Source: a bacterium (GTDB lineage: Bacteria > Spirochaetota > JAHITG01). Taken from it: a stretch of 19,831 nt of DNA. A model generated the notes under the pieces. It worked only from the letters and a program-made list of their open reading frames with translations, was not told where the DNA came from and searched no databases. The translations under genes were made by a program, and so were the position numbers. Of this stretch, positions 7,007 to 13,934 are shown one piece after another. Numbering within the stretch: the first letter of the stretch is position 1; each line of letters begins with the position of its first letter. Location of the stretch: the NCBI GenBank assembly GCA_028711675.1, contig JAQTRT010000020.1, forward strand, positions 1-19,831, written 5' to 3'.

Positions 7007-8758
7007 TTATTTGTAATACAGCGGTCTGGGTTTATAATCGGTATGGAGAAGCTTTTTAGATTTTTCGCCCAGGGGTTTTCCCAGGTAAGTACCGTATAAT
7101 TTCTGGATAAAGGGATTCTCGTGGGACATCCTTAATTTATGGTTCTTATCATCCTGGTAAACACCGGCTGTCCTTTTTTTCCTCACTTCATTGTTGACCC
7201 AATAAGGCTGGCCGCCTCCGCTGATACATCCGCCGTAACAGGCCATGACCTCGATGAAATGATAAGGCATGGGCTTGCCCGATCTCCTGGCTTCCCTGAT
7301 CTCTTCCATGAGCACATGGACATTACCGATACCATGGGCCACGGCTGTCTTCACCTTCTGTCCCTTGATATCGATCTCAGCCCTCTTGATACCGGTCAGT
7401 CCCCGGACAGGCTGGACATCGATATTGGCCAGTTTCTCACCGGTGATAAAATAGTAAGCCGTACGCAGGGCTGCTTCCATAACACCGCCCGTAGCGCCGA
7501 AAATAACGCCTGCGCCCGTGTATTCGCCCAGGATATTATCCGCATCCTCATCCGGCAAAGAGAGGAAATCGATGCCGCTCGCTTTGGTCATACGGGCCAG
7601 TTCCCTTGTCGTAAGCACAACATCAATGTCCTGGACACCGCTGGCAAACATTTCGTCCGTCCGCGTGATCTCGTATTTCTTCGACGTGCAGGGCATGATG
7701 GATGTCATAAAGATATCCTGGGCCTTCAATCCCTGCTTTTCCGCGAAATAGGTCTTAGCCATGACCCCCAGCATTTCGTGCGGGGATTTGGCAGTTGAAA
7801 AATGCTCAATGAGATCCGGATAGAACTTCTCCAGATAATCGACCCATGACGGACAGCAGGACGTGATAAGCGGTAAATGGTCGGGATGATTCTTTAGAAG
7901 ATCCACAAGCTCCGAAGCTTCTTCCATAATAGTCAGGTCAGCCCCGAAACTGGTATCGAAAACAGCCTTGAAACCGAGCCGCCTCAGCAGGGCGTACATC
8001 TTTCCCGTGACCAGAGTGCCTGTTTCCAGGCCAAAGGCTTCGCCCAGGGCTACACGCGTGGCAGGCGCGATCTGCACCACAGGGTACAGTTTCTCGTTCC
8101 TGAGCCCGGTCCAGACAGCCGCGGTCTCGTCCTTCTCCACGATGGCGCCCACGGGGCAGTGAGCCGAGCACTGGCCGCACTTGATGCACGGGCTCTCGTT
8201 CAGCGTGATGTTGCCTGCCGGCGCGATCCTCATCTTGAATCCCCGGCCGATGAATTCAAGGGCAAAGACGTTCTGGACCTTCTGGCAGACCTCAACGCAC
8301 CGTCCGCACCCTATGCATTTCACAGGGTCCAGGATGAGGGATGTGGTGGACGTGTCCGCGGGCTTATCCCTTAATTTTTTTTCAAAGGATTCTTCCCGGA
8401 TGCCGAATTCAGCGGCCAGCCTCTGCAGTTCGCATTCCTGGTTCCGCTGGCAGGTAAGGCAGGAATTGGGATGATTGGAAAGGATTAGTTCCAGGACGGT
8501 CTTCCTGATCTCGAACAGCTCAGCATCATGCGTGGTTATTTCCATGCCTTCTTCCACAGGCGTTGCGCAGGCCCTGATCATCTTGCTCGTGCCTTTCAAC
8601 TTCACCACACACAAACCGCAGGCCGCGCTCTGGGACAGGTCCGGATGGCTGCAGAGAGTGGGTATCTTCACCTGCATCAGCCTGGCTGCTTCCAGTATGC
8701 TCAGATCCTCGTTCACCTGGTAAGTTCGTTCGTTTATTTTGATATTCACAATGCTCAT
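7007..8758 (-). CDS. hydA: HydA, catalytic subunit of trimeric NAD-linked [FeFe]-hydrogenase
   Basis: The 583-residue large subunit holds the H-cluster, where protons are reduced to H2. Domains in order: an N-terminal [2Fe-2S] plant-type ferredoxin domain (C36, C47, C50, C64); the His-ligated cluster motif (H96, C100, C103, C109); two [4Fe-4S] sites (C148-C158 and C191-C201); and the H-domain. All three H-cluster motifs are intact: TSCCPSW (299-305), MPCTSKKYE (355-363) and EVMACYGGCISGGGQP (503-518). The proton-relay Cys of motif 1 and the acidic ADLTIMEE segment are kept. There is no C-terminal [2Fe-2S] extension of the kind in Thermotoga HydA. I chose the ATG at 8758 because MSIVNIKINERTYQV begins the ferredoxin fold and AAAGGA lies upstream; an in-frame extension to 8818 overlaps hydB. 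Confidence 0.97.
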   Translation of the reverse strand: MSIVNIKINERTYQVNEDLSILEAARLMQVKIPTLCSHPDLSQSAACGLCVVKLKGTSKMIRACATPVEEGMEITTHDAELFEIRKTVLELILSNHPNSCLTCQRNQECELQRLAAEFGIREESFEKKLRDKPADTSTTSLILDPVKCIGCGRCVEVCQKVQNVFALEFIGRGFKMRIAPAGNITLNESPCIKCGQCSAHCPVGAIVEKDETAAVWTGLRNEKLYPVVQIAPATRVALGEAFGLETGTLVTGKMYALLRRLGFKAVFDTSFGADLTIMEEASELVDLLKNHPDHLPLITSCCPSWVDYLEKFYPDLIEHFSTAKSPHEMLGVMAKTYFAEKQGLKAQDIFMTSIMPCTSKKYEITRTDEMFASGVQDIDVVLTTRELARMTKASGIDFLSLPDEDADNILGEYTGAGVIFGATGGVMEAALRTAYYFITGEKLANIDVQPVRGLTGIKRAEIDIKGQKVKTAVAHGIGNVHVLMEEIREARRSGKPMPYHFIEVMACYGGCISGGGQPYWVNNEVRKKRTAGVYQDDKNHKLRMSHENPFIQKLYGTYLGKPLGEKSKKLLHTDYKPRPLYYK

Positions 8759-8775
8759 TCTATCATACCGTCCTT

Positions 8776-10542
8776 TTAATCGCGCTTCACAGCGCTGAAC
8801 TTGCATACGTTGTAACATTCACCGCATTTAATGCACATGTCCTGGTGGATGAAATAAGGCTTTTTCTTTTCACCGGTAATGGCCTTGACCGGACAGCGGA
8901 GCGCGCACAGGCTGCAGCCGATGCACTTGTCAGGGTCGATAAGGTATGTCACCAGGTCCTTGCATTTGCCGGTCCGGCATTTTTTCATCCGGATATGTTC
9001 GTCATACTCTTCAGGAAAATATTTCAATGTGGAGAGCACGGGGTTGGGCGTGTTCTGCCCCAGGCCGCAGAGCGAGGCCTTGAGCATAGCCTGGCCGATC
9101 CTCTTTATGCGGTCGAGGTCCTGGTCCACGGCGCTTCCTTTGCTGATCTTCTCAAGCAGGTCGTATAACTGCTTTCCGCCGATGCGGCAGGGCGAACACT
9201 TGCCGCACGACTCGTCCACCGCGAACTGCAAATAATATTTCGACACATCGACCATACAGTCATCCTCGTCCATGACGATCATTCCGCCCGAGCCCATGAT
9301 GGAGCCCAGTTTCTGGAGGGACTCGTAACTGACAGGTGTATCGAGATAGCTTTCCGGGATCACACCGCCGGAAGGCCCGCCGGTCTGCACAGCTTTTATC
9401 TTCTTGTTATCCTTGATGCCCCCGCCGATATCGAAGATGATCTCACGCAGGGTCATGCCCATGGGCACTTCGATGAGCCCGGAATTTTTGGTCTTTCCTG
9501 TCAGGGCAAAGACTTTGGTGCCCTTGGAGGTCTCGGTCCCTATTTTAGCGAACCAGGAACCGCCCTTATCCAGGATGACCGGCACATTGGCATAGGTCTC
9601 TACATTATTGATGACCGAGGGTTTATCCCATAATCCTTTGACAGACGGGTACGGCGGCCTGGGTCTGGGCATACCGCGGTTCCCTTCGATGGAAGCGATG
9701 AGCGCTGTCTCTTCTCCGCAGACAAACGCGCCGGCACCCCAGCGAAGCTCGATGTCAAAGCTGAAATCCGTACCCAGGATATTGGGACCGAGTAATCCCA
9801 GTTCCCTGGCCTGGCTGATGGCGATCTCCAGGCGTTTGATGGCCAGGGGATATTCCGCGCGGATATAGATATATCCCTGCCTGCTCCCCACGGCAAAACC
9901 CGCGATGGTCATGCCTTCGAGTATGGAATGCGGATCGCCTTCCAGGGTGCTGCGGTCCATATATGCGCCCGGGTCCCCTTCATCCGCGTTACAGATGACG
10001 TATTTCTCATCGCCAGGTACTTCCTGTGTTAATTTCCATTTTTTCCAGGTGGGGAATCCTGCGCCTCCCCGTCCGCGGAGCCCTGATATTTTCAGTTCAT
10101 CGATCACGTCATCAGGGGTCATCTTGTTTTTCAGTATCTTTTCCAGGCCCCGGTAACCGTCCCGTTTGATGTAATCCCGGATATTCTCAGGATCAATGCA
10201 TCCCATGTTCCTGAGCACGATCCTGAACTGCTTATAATATTCGTTCCTGTTCTCGAGCCTGACATACGGGCTGGCTACCTTATGGAGAAGCTGGGTAACG
10301 GGCTTTTTATGGATGAAATGCTCTTCAATAATGCGGTTGATGTTCTCATGTGTCAGGTCCTTGTACACGATATCATCCGGTATGACGCGCATGACAGGCA
10401 TGGAGGAATAAAATCCTACGTTCTGCGTCCTGACAAGGCCTATCTTCTTATCCAGGCCCTTTTCAGCAAGAGCTTTCTGGATATAGAAAAAAAGGTCGCT
10501 CGACCTGTTCCCGGGTTCGGATAAAAAAATATATCGGTTCAT
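8776..10542 (-). CDS. hydB: HydB, NADH- and FMN-binding hydrogenase subunit with cysteine-less N-terminal domain
   Basis: A NuoF-like subunit of 588 residues that binds FMN and NAD(H) and is the proposed bifurcating site in HydABC enzymes. Seen in order: an N-terminal thioredoxin-like ferredoxin fold (about 1-90); the FMN/NADH core with GLRGRGGAGFPTWKKW, CNADEGDPGAYMDR and GAGAFVCGEETALIASIEG; a NuoF-type [4Fe-4S] site (C446, C449, C452, C492); a CRTGKC element (522-527); and two C-terminal [4Fe-4S] motifs (C540-C550 and C570-C580). The oddity is the first domain: family members typically have GTGC and TGC-GFC ligands, but here the matching stretches are EPGNRSS and TQNVGFYSS, and the first cysteine of the protein is C115. 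That domain therefore should not hold a [2Fe-2S] cluster. The ATG at 10542 follows AGAGG, which overlaps the end of the preceding gene. Confidence 0.96.
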   Translation of the reverse strand: MNRYIFLSEPGNRSSDLFFYIQKALAEKGLDKKIGLVRTQNVGFYSSMPVMRVIPDDIVYKDLTHENINRIIEEHFIHKKPVTQLLHKVASPYVRLENRNEYYKQFRIVLRNMGCIDPENIRDYIKRDGYRGLEKILKNKMTPDDVIDELKISGLRGRGGAGFPTWKKWKLTQEVPGDEKYVICNADEGDPGAYMDRSTLEGDPHSILEGMTIAGFAVGSRQGYIYIRAEYPLAIKRLEIAISQARELGLLGPNILGTDFSFDIELRWGAGAFVCGEETALIASIEGNRGMPRPRPPYPSVKGLWDKPSVINNVETYANVPVILDKGGSWFAKIGTETSKGTKVFALTGKTKNSGLIEVPMGMTLREIIFDIGGGIKDNKKIKAVQTGGPSGGVIPESYLDTPVSYESLQKLGSIMGSGGMIVMDEDDCMVDVSKYYLQFAVDESCGKCSPCRIGGKQLYDLLEKISKGSAVDQDLDRIKRIGQAMLKASLCGLGQNTPNPVLSTLKYFPEEYDEHIRMKKCRTGKCKDLVTYLIDPDKCIGCSLCALRCPVKAITGEKKKPYFIHQDMCIKCGECYNVCKFSAVKRD

Positions 10543-10551
10543 CGATTTATC

Positions 10552-10944
10552 TTACCTCTTTTCTGGTTGTTTTTTGCACAGGCAGTAAATGTCCTCGGAC
10601 GGCATAGCCACCACAAAATCATTCACGATCTGGCTGTTCCTTACGTGCTCGTTCAGGATCCTGATCGCGGTCTCCATGTTCACGTTGCCGTACAGGATGG
10701 CAGGCTGGTCCTTTGTCTTCACGATCACGTTCGGCTCGATATAGCAGAGCCCCAGACAGCCTGTCTTCTTTAAAAGGACATCAGGCAGGCCTTGTTTAAC
10801 GATCTCTTTGCTGAAATAATCATAGACCTCATTGCCGCCTGCCGCGATACCGCAGGTTCCCATGCTCACGATGATCTCTGTGCTGCACTCATCTTTTGTA
10901 TTCTTTCTCAATTTCTCAAGTTCATTTAAATTTAATTTTACCAT
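10552..10944 (-). CDS. Free-standing thioredoxin-like [2Fe-2S] ferredoxin (HydD-like)
   Basis: A 130-residue protein of the (2Fe-2S) thioredoxin-like ferredoxin family, related to the N-terminal domain of HydB and the C-terminal half of NuoE. The ligand regions are MGTCGIAAGG (C31) and TGCLGLCYIEPNV (C63, C67). The usual position a few residues before C31 is not a cysteine; the nearest is C20, so the fourth ligand is unclear. The tail ends with a CLC pair (C121, C123) of unknown use. It lies 37 bases after hydC and 9 bases before hydB, within the operon. Such small proteins are encoded in hyd operons of acetogens (called HydD there). Its likely job is electron transfer in or near HydABC, possibly replacing the cluster lost from HydB. 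Confidence 0.85.
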   Translation of the reverse strand: MVKLNLNELEKLRKNTKDECSTEIIVSMGTCGIAAGGNEVYDYFSKEIVKQGLPDVLLKKTGCLGLCYIEPNVIVKTKDQPAILYGNVNMETAIRILNEHVRNSQIVNDFVVAMPSEDIYCLCKKQPEKR

Positions 10945-10981
10945 TTCTTCCTCCGCAGCTTGAACCGCTTATCCGTTGTTC

Positions 10982-11476
10982 CTATGCTTTTACCGCAGCT
11001 TCCTGGTTACGGTATCGGCCCAGGATAGCTGCCAGATCCTCTTTTTTCAGTTTCCCGTACACTTTTTCATTGATCACCAGCACAGGCGCCAGTCCGCAGC
11101 ATCCCAGGCAGCGAACAGCCTCAATGGAAAAAATACCGTCATCCGTCGTATGGTTGACTCCGATACCCAGGATATTCTCCAGTTCAGCCATGATGTCGTT
11201 GCCTCCGCTCAAATAACAGGCTGTACCCAGGCATACGGATATCCTGTATTTTCCGGGTTTTTTTAATTTAAAAAGGTGGTAGAATGTGATAATTCCGTAT
11301 ATTTTGGCAAGGGGAATATTGATCAGCGTGGACACTTCCATGGCTACGGCACGCGGGATAAAACCGTACAGTTCCTGGACCTTGTGCAGGACCATGATCA
11401 CGTTCCCTTTCTTGTTCTTCCACTGCCCGATATATTCCAGCAGGCTGTCTGGCAGCTTTACCTTCTCTTCGTTCAT
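10982..11476 (-). CDS. hydC: HydC, NuoE-like [2Fe-2S] subunit of the hydrogenase
   Basis: A 164-residue protein matching NuoE/HydC over its full length. The N-terminal helical part (LHKVQELYGFIPRAVAMEVS, then KIYGIITFYHLF) is followed by a thioredoxin-like [2Fe-2S] domain with four ligands, C82 and C87 (CLGTAC) and C123 and C127 (CLGCCGLAP), in the standard C-x4-C and C-x3-C pattern. HydC passes electrons next to HydB in the NADH module. It is the first gene of the hydrogenase operon. The ATG at 11476 has a strong AAGGAG site (11485-11490), and a promoter and Rex-type operator lie immediately upstream. Confidence 0.95.
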   Translation of the reverse strand: MNEEKVKLPDSLLEYIGQWKNKKGNVIMVLHKVQELYGFIPRAVAMEVSTLINIPLAKIYGIITFYHLFKLKKPGKYRISVCLGTACYLSGGNDIMAELENILGIGVNHTTDDGIFSIEAVRCLGCCGLAPVLVINEKVYGKLKKEDLAAILGRYRNQEAAVKA

Positions 11477-11510
11477 GGATTTTTCTCCTTCTTCTCCGTT
11501 TTTACGGACT

Positions 11511-11528
11511 TTGTGAAAAAAAGAACAA
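11511..11528. promoter_or_regulatory. Rex-type operator in front of hydC
   Basis: TTGTGAAAAAAAGAACAA. The left arm TTGTGA matches the Rex consensus TTGTnA exactly; the right arm GAACAA differs from TnACAA at one base. It shares 16 of 18 bases with the site at 11811-11828 next to rex. It lies between the hydC promoter and the hydC ribosome site, about 35 bases before the ATG, so bound repressor would block early elongation or initiation. Confidence 0.7.
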
Positions 11529-11540
11529 ACTCATCAGACG

Positions 11541-11572
11541 TATATATATAAACCTTATTTTTCCAAAGTCAA
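11541..11572 (-). promoter_or_regulatory. Promoter for the hydrogenase operon
   Basis: On the minus strand, TTGACT (11567-11572) is followed by a TA-repeat (11541-11550) giving a TATATA -10 box with a 16- or 18-base spacer. The expected start of transcription falls a few bases before the Rex-type operator at 11511-11528. Confidence 0.65.
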
Positions 11573-11642
11573 GCCATTTATCAACCAAAAACGAAGGTAC
11601 CGCGTTTTAATTTTTTACTATTCCCTCTGTTATTTTTTCTCT

Positions 11643-11669
11643 TAAAGAATGGCCTCGGGCCGTTCTTTA
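11643..11669. repeat. Perfectly phased palindrome in the hyd-rex control region
   Basis: TAAAGAATGGCC (11643-11654) faces GGCCGTTCTTTA (11658-11669) across a 3-base TCG loop: 12 pairs with a single T-G/A-C type mismatch. No T-run follows on either strand, the T-rich tract lying on the wrong side, so it is not a convincing terminator. It lies about 70 bases upstream of the hydC promoter and about 110 upstream of the rex promoter. The rest of the 352-base region (11477-11828) holds the two promoters and two operators and no credible gene. Confidence 0.6.
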
Positions 11670-11780
11670 TAAACAGCAATCACCCTCACCCGCGGCGCCC
11701 CTTATCTCTTTATCCAATATAATATTTCTATATCCCATGTCAATGTATAGCAGAGCCGGAAACCGGGAGAGACGTTATGC

Positions 11781-11808
11781 TTGACAAGGGATTTTAATTC
11801 ACTACATT
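11781..11808 (+). promoter_or_regulatory. Promoter for rex
   Basis: TTGACA (11781-11786), 16-base spacer, TACATT (11803-11808, four of six to the -10 consensus). Transcription would start roughly at 11813-11817, inside the adjoining Rex-type operator and only about a dozen bases before the rex ATG. Confidence 0.6.
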
Positions 11809-11810
11809 TC

Positions 11811-11828
11811 TTGTGAAAAAAGTAACAA
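11811..11828. promoter_or_regulatory. Rex-type operator abutting the rex start codon
   Basis: TTGTGAAAAAAGTAACAA: both arms (TTGTGA and TAACAA) fit the Rex consensus TTGTnA-N6-TnACAA without mismatch. It begins two bases after the -10 box and ends directly against the ATG at 11829, so Rex would repress its own gene by covering the start of transcription. Confidence 0.75.
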
Positions 11829-12479
11829 ATGGGCAGAAAAAAAAATAAAGATATTATTCCGCATGAAGCTATCCGCAGACTGAGCTTGTATCTGAGGGCC
11901 CTGAAATGGCTTTCCCGGAAAAAGATCAAGGTGGTCTCCTCGGACGAGATCACCAAATACCTGAATACTATTCCGGCCCAGTTCCGGAAAGACCTTTCCT
12001 ACTTCGGCGGGTTCGGCAAACGGGGCGTAGGCTATAACGTAGAGGCCCTGATCAGAGAGATCGAAAAGATACTGGGCACCAACATGGTCTGGGACATTGC
12101 CCTGATCGGAGCAGGCAAGCTGGGCACAGCTTTGCTGGGATACGCCGGATTCATGGAATTCAACCTTAAAATAGCCATTGCTTTTGACAATGACAGGAGC
12201 AAAGCAGGCAGGGTCTTCGGCAATATCCGCATCGAGCCTATCAGCCGGATGAAAAAAGAGATCCGGGAGAAAAAAATAAAGATCGCGCTCCTGACCGTTC
12301 CCGCACAGTATGCCCAGAAGATCAGCGAGGACCTTGTCCAGTGCGGCATCAAGGCCATCCTTAATTTTGCCCCTGTTAATCTCCACCTGGCCAATGATAT
12401 CCACGTGGCTCACGTGGATATGGCCAGTGAACTGGGAAGCCTTGTTTACCGCTTGAAGCATAAATCCAGCCATAAATAA
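11829..12479 (+). CDS. rex: Rex, redox-sensing transcriptional repressor
   Basis: Rex reads the NADH/NAD+ ratio: it binds operators when NADH is low and lets go when NADH binds. The 216-residue protein has an N-terminal winged helix (about 1-85) with the family block RKDLSYFGGFGKRGVGYNV (53-71), a Rossmann domain with GAGKLG (94-99), and the C-terminal helix (DMASELGSLVYRLK) that swaps between the two subunits of the dimer. Length and motifs are standard. There is no ribosome site before the ATG at 11829, because the operator occupies that space, and no better in-frame start follows, so the message may be leaderless or nearly so. It is divergent from the hydrogenase operon, its likely main target, and precedes a purine permease gene. 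Confidence 0.96.
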   Translation: MGRKKNKDIIPHEAIRRLSLYLRALKWLSRKKIKVVSSDEITKYLNTIPAQFRKDLSYFGGFGKRGVGYNVEALIREIEKILGTNMVWDIALIGAGKLGTALLGYAGFMEFNLKIAIAFDNDRSKAGRVFGNIRIEPISRMKKEIREKKIKIALLTVPAQYAQKISEDLVQCGIKAILNFAPVNLHLANDIHVAHVDMASELGSLVYRLKHKSSHK

Positions 12480-12521
12480 TGAATGCCTGTCCGGACCTAA
12501 ACCGGCTTCAAGGAGGGTGAC

Positions 12522-13874
12522 ATGAATCATTCCACAAAATTGAGCACGGAGATCCTGGCCGGGTTCACTACTTTCGTCACAATGGCTTATATCATCTTTG
12601 TCAATCCCGTTATCCTGGGTTTCGCAGGCATAAAGGACCTGGCCGGAGCCGGGCTTCCCTTCAATGCCTGCCTCACGTCCACCTGCCTCTCTTCAGCCGT
12701 CTTATGCATCCTCATGGGAAGCATCACCAATTACCCTATTGCCCTGGCTTCGGGAATGGGACTTAATGCAGTAGTAGCCTATGACCTGGTCCTGAAGCAG
12801 CACCTTTCCTGGCCCGGCGCCATGGGTGTTATCGTGCTCGAAGGTATTCTCATCACGCTCCTGGTCATCACACAGTTCAGGATCAAGGTCATGGACGCCA
12901 TTCCCCTGTCGTTGAAAAAAGCCATCAGCGTAGGTATCGGCCTCTTCCTTACTTTTATTGGCTTGGTCCAGGCCGGCATCGTTAAGACCGGGCCGTCCGA
13001 TACAGTTCCTGTGACCCTGGGGAACCTCGACACCATACCTGTTCTGGTGGCTGTGCTTGGCATCTTCATCACGTCATATCTTATCTCACACCGCGTGAAA
13101 GGAGCGCTCCTGCTCGGTATCATCGTTACCACCATCCTTTCCCTGTTCCTCAATCATCTCTCCGGCTACAAGGCTTTTAACACCGCTGGAACAGCCAGGC
13201 TGCCGGACAGGATACTGGGACTGCCTGATTTTTCCCTTATCGGAAAGATCAGCCTGAAAGAGGTCTTTATCGGTCTGGGTTTCATCCCTGCCTGCCTCAC
13301 TATTTTCTCTGTCATGCTCTCTGATTTCTTTGATACCATGGGTACTGTCATTGGCCTGGGAACAGCCGGTAATTTCATCTCTCCTGACGGAAAGATAAAG
13401 AACTCGGGTAAAATCTTATTGATCGATTCCCTGGGAGCTGTGTTCGGCGGTTTCTGCAGTTCCTCCTCTGTCACAACTTATATTGAATCCGCGGCAGGTA
13501 TCAAGTCCGGGGGCAGGACCGGGATTACAGCTATCGTGACGGGCATCCTGTTCCTGGTCTTCATGTTCTTTTATCCTGTCATCGGTATTGTACCGGCCCA
13601 GGCCACAGCACCGGCCCTCATCATCGTGGGCTTTCTCATGATGTCCATTATCAGGGACATCCCGTTCGATGATTTTGAGGAAGCGTTCCCTTCTTTCCTC
13701 ATCATGATCGTGATGCCTATGACCTACAGCATCACAAACGGCATCGGACTGGGATTTATCGTTTATACAATCGTAAAAATGTTAAAAGGAAAGTTCAGGG
13801 AAGTTCATCTCCTGATGTACATCGCGTCCCTGATGTTCATCATCTATTTCCTGGCGCCTCTGCTGAATAAATGA
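12522..13874 (+). CDS. AzgA-type purine permease (NCS2 family)
   Basis: An inner-membrane transporter of 450 residues and about 12 to 14 hydrophobic segments. It opens with STEILAGFTTFVTMAYIIFV, where members of the AzgA branch (adenine, guanine and hypoxanthine uptake) carry the same TFVTMAYI element. GMGLNAVVAYDLVL, SVGIGLFLTFIGLVQAGIV, LSDFFDTMGTVIGLG and a CSSSSVTTYIESAAGIKSGG-type segment complete the family pattern. The substrate within purines cannot be read from the sequence. The ATG at 12522 follows a strong AAGGAGG (12510-12516). It lies 42 bases after rex with no promoter visible between, so it is probably co-transcribed with rex and may be under the same redox control. Confidence 0.93.
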   Translation: MNHSTKLSTEILAGFTTFVTMAYIIFVNPVILGFAGIKDLAGAGLPFNACLTSTCLSSAVLCILMGSITNYPIALASGMGLNAVVAYDLVLKQHLSWPGAMGVIVLEGILITLLVITQFRIKVMDAIPLSLKKAISVGIGLFLTFIGLVQAGIVKTGPSDTVPVTLGNLDTIPVLVAVLGIFITSYLISHRVKGALLLGIIVTTILSLFLNHLSGYKAFNTAGTARLPDRILGLPDFSLIGKISLKEVFIGLGFIPACLTIFSVMLSDFFDTMGTVIGLGTAGNFISPDGKIKNSGKILLIDSLGAVFGGFCSSSSVTTYIESAAGIKSGGRTGITAIVTGILFLVFMFFYPVIGIVPAQATAPALIIVGFLMMSIIRDIPFDDFEEAFPSFLIMIVMPMTYSITNGIGLGFIVYTIVKMLKGKFREVHLLMYIASLMFIIYFLAPLLNK

Positions 13875-13934
13875 GCACAGGGGGCACGCAAAGGAAAGAA
13901 AGGAAGCGGAAATAAAATAACTAACGCAGGCAGC

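Noticed and set aside
7139..7798. 219-residue open frame on the plus strand inside hydA
   Set aside because: Antisense to a gene with full family motifs; the frame shows no recognisable domain and no ribosome site.
8759..8818. N-terminal extension of hydA to 8818
   Set aside because: It overlaps the end of hydB and is basic, unlike the ferredoxin fold that begins at MSIVNIKINE.
11702..11956. 84-residue hydrophobic frame on the minus strand in the hyd-rex control region
   Set aside because: Overlaps the start of rex, the rex promoter and operator; no ribosome site and no family resemblance.
12480..12521. Purine riboswitch upstream of the permease
   Set aside because: The gap of 42 bases is too short for the aptamer and shows no such fold.
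11802..12530. 242-residue open frame on the minus strand covering rex
   Set aside because: Antisense to rex, whose family motifs are complete; no separate evidence for the minus-strand frame.
13875..13934. Possible bidirectional terminator between the convergent permease and TPR-Ig-LysM genes
   Set aside because: No credible stem with a T-run was found in these 60 bases, although one would be expected.
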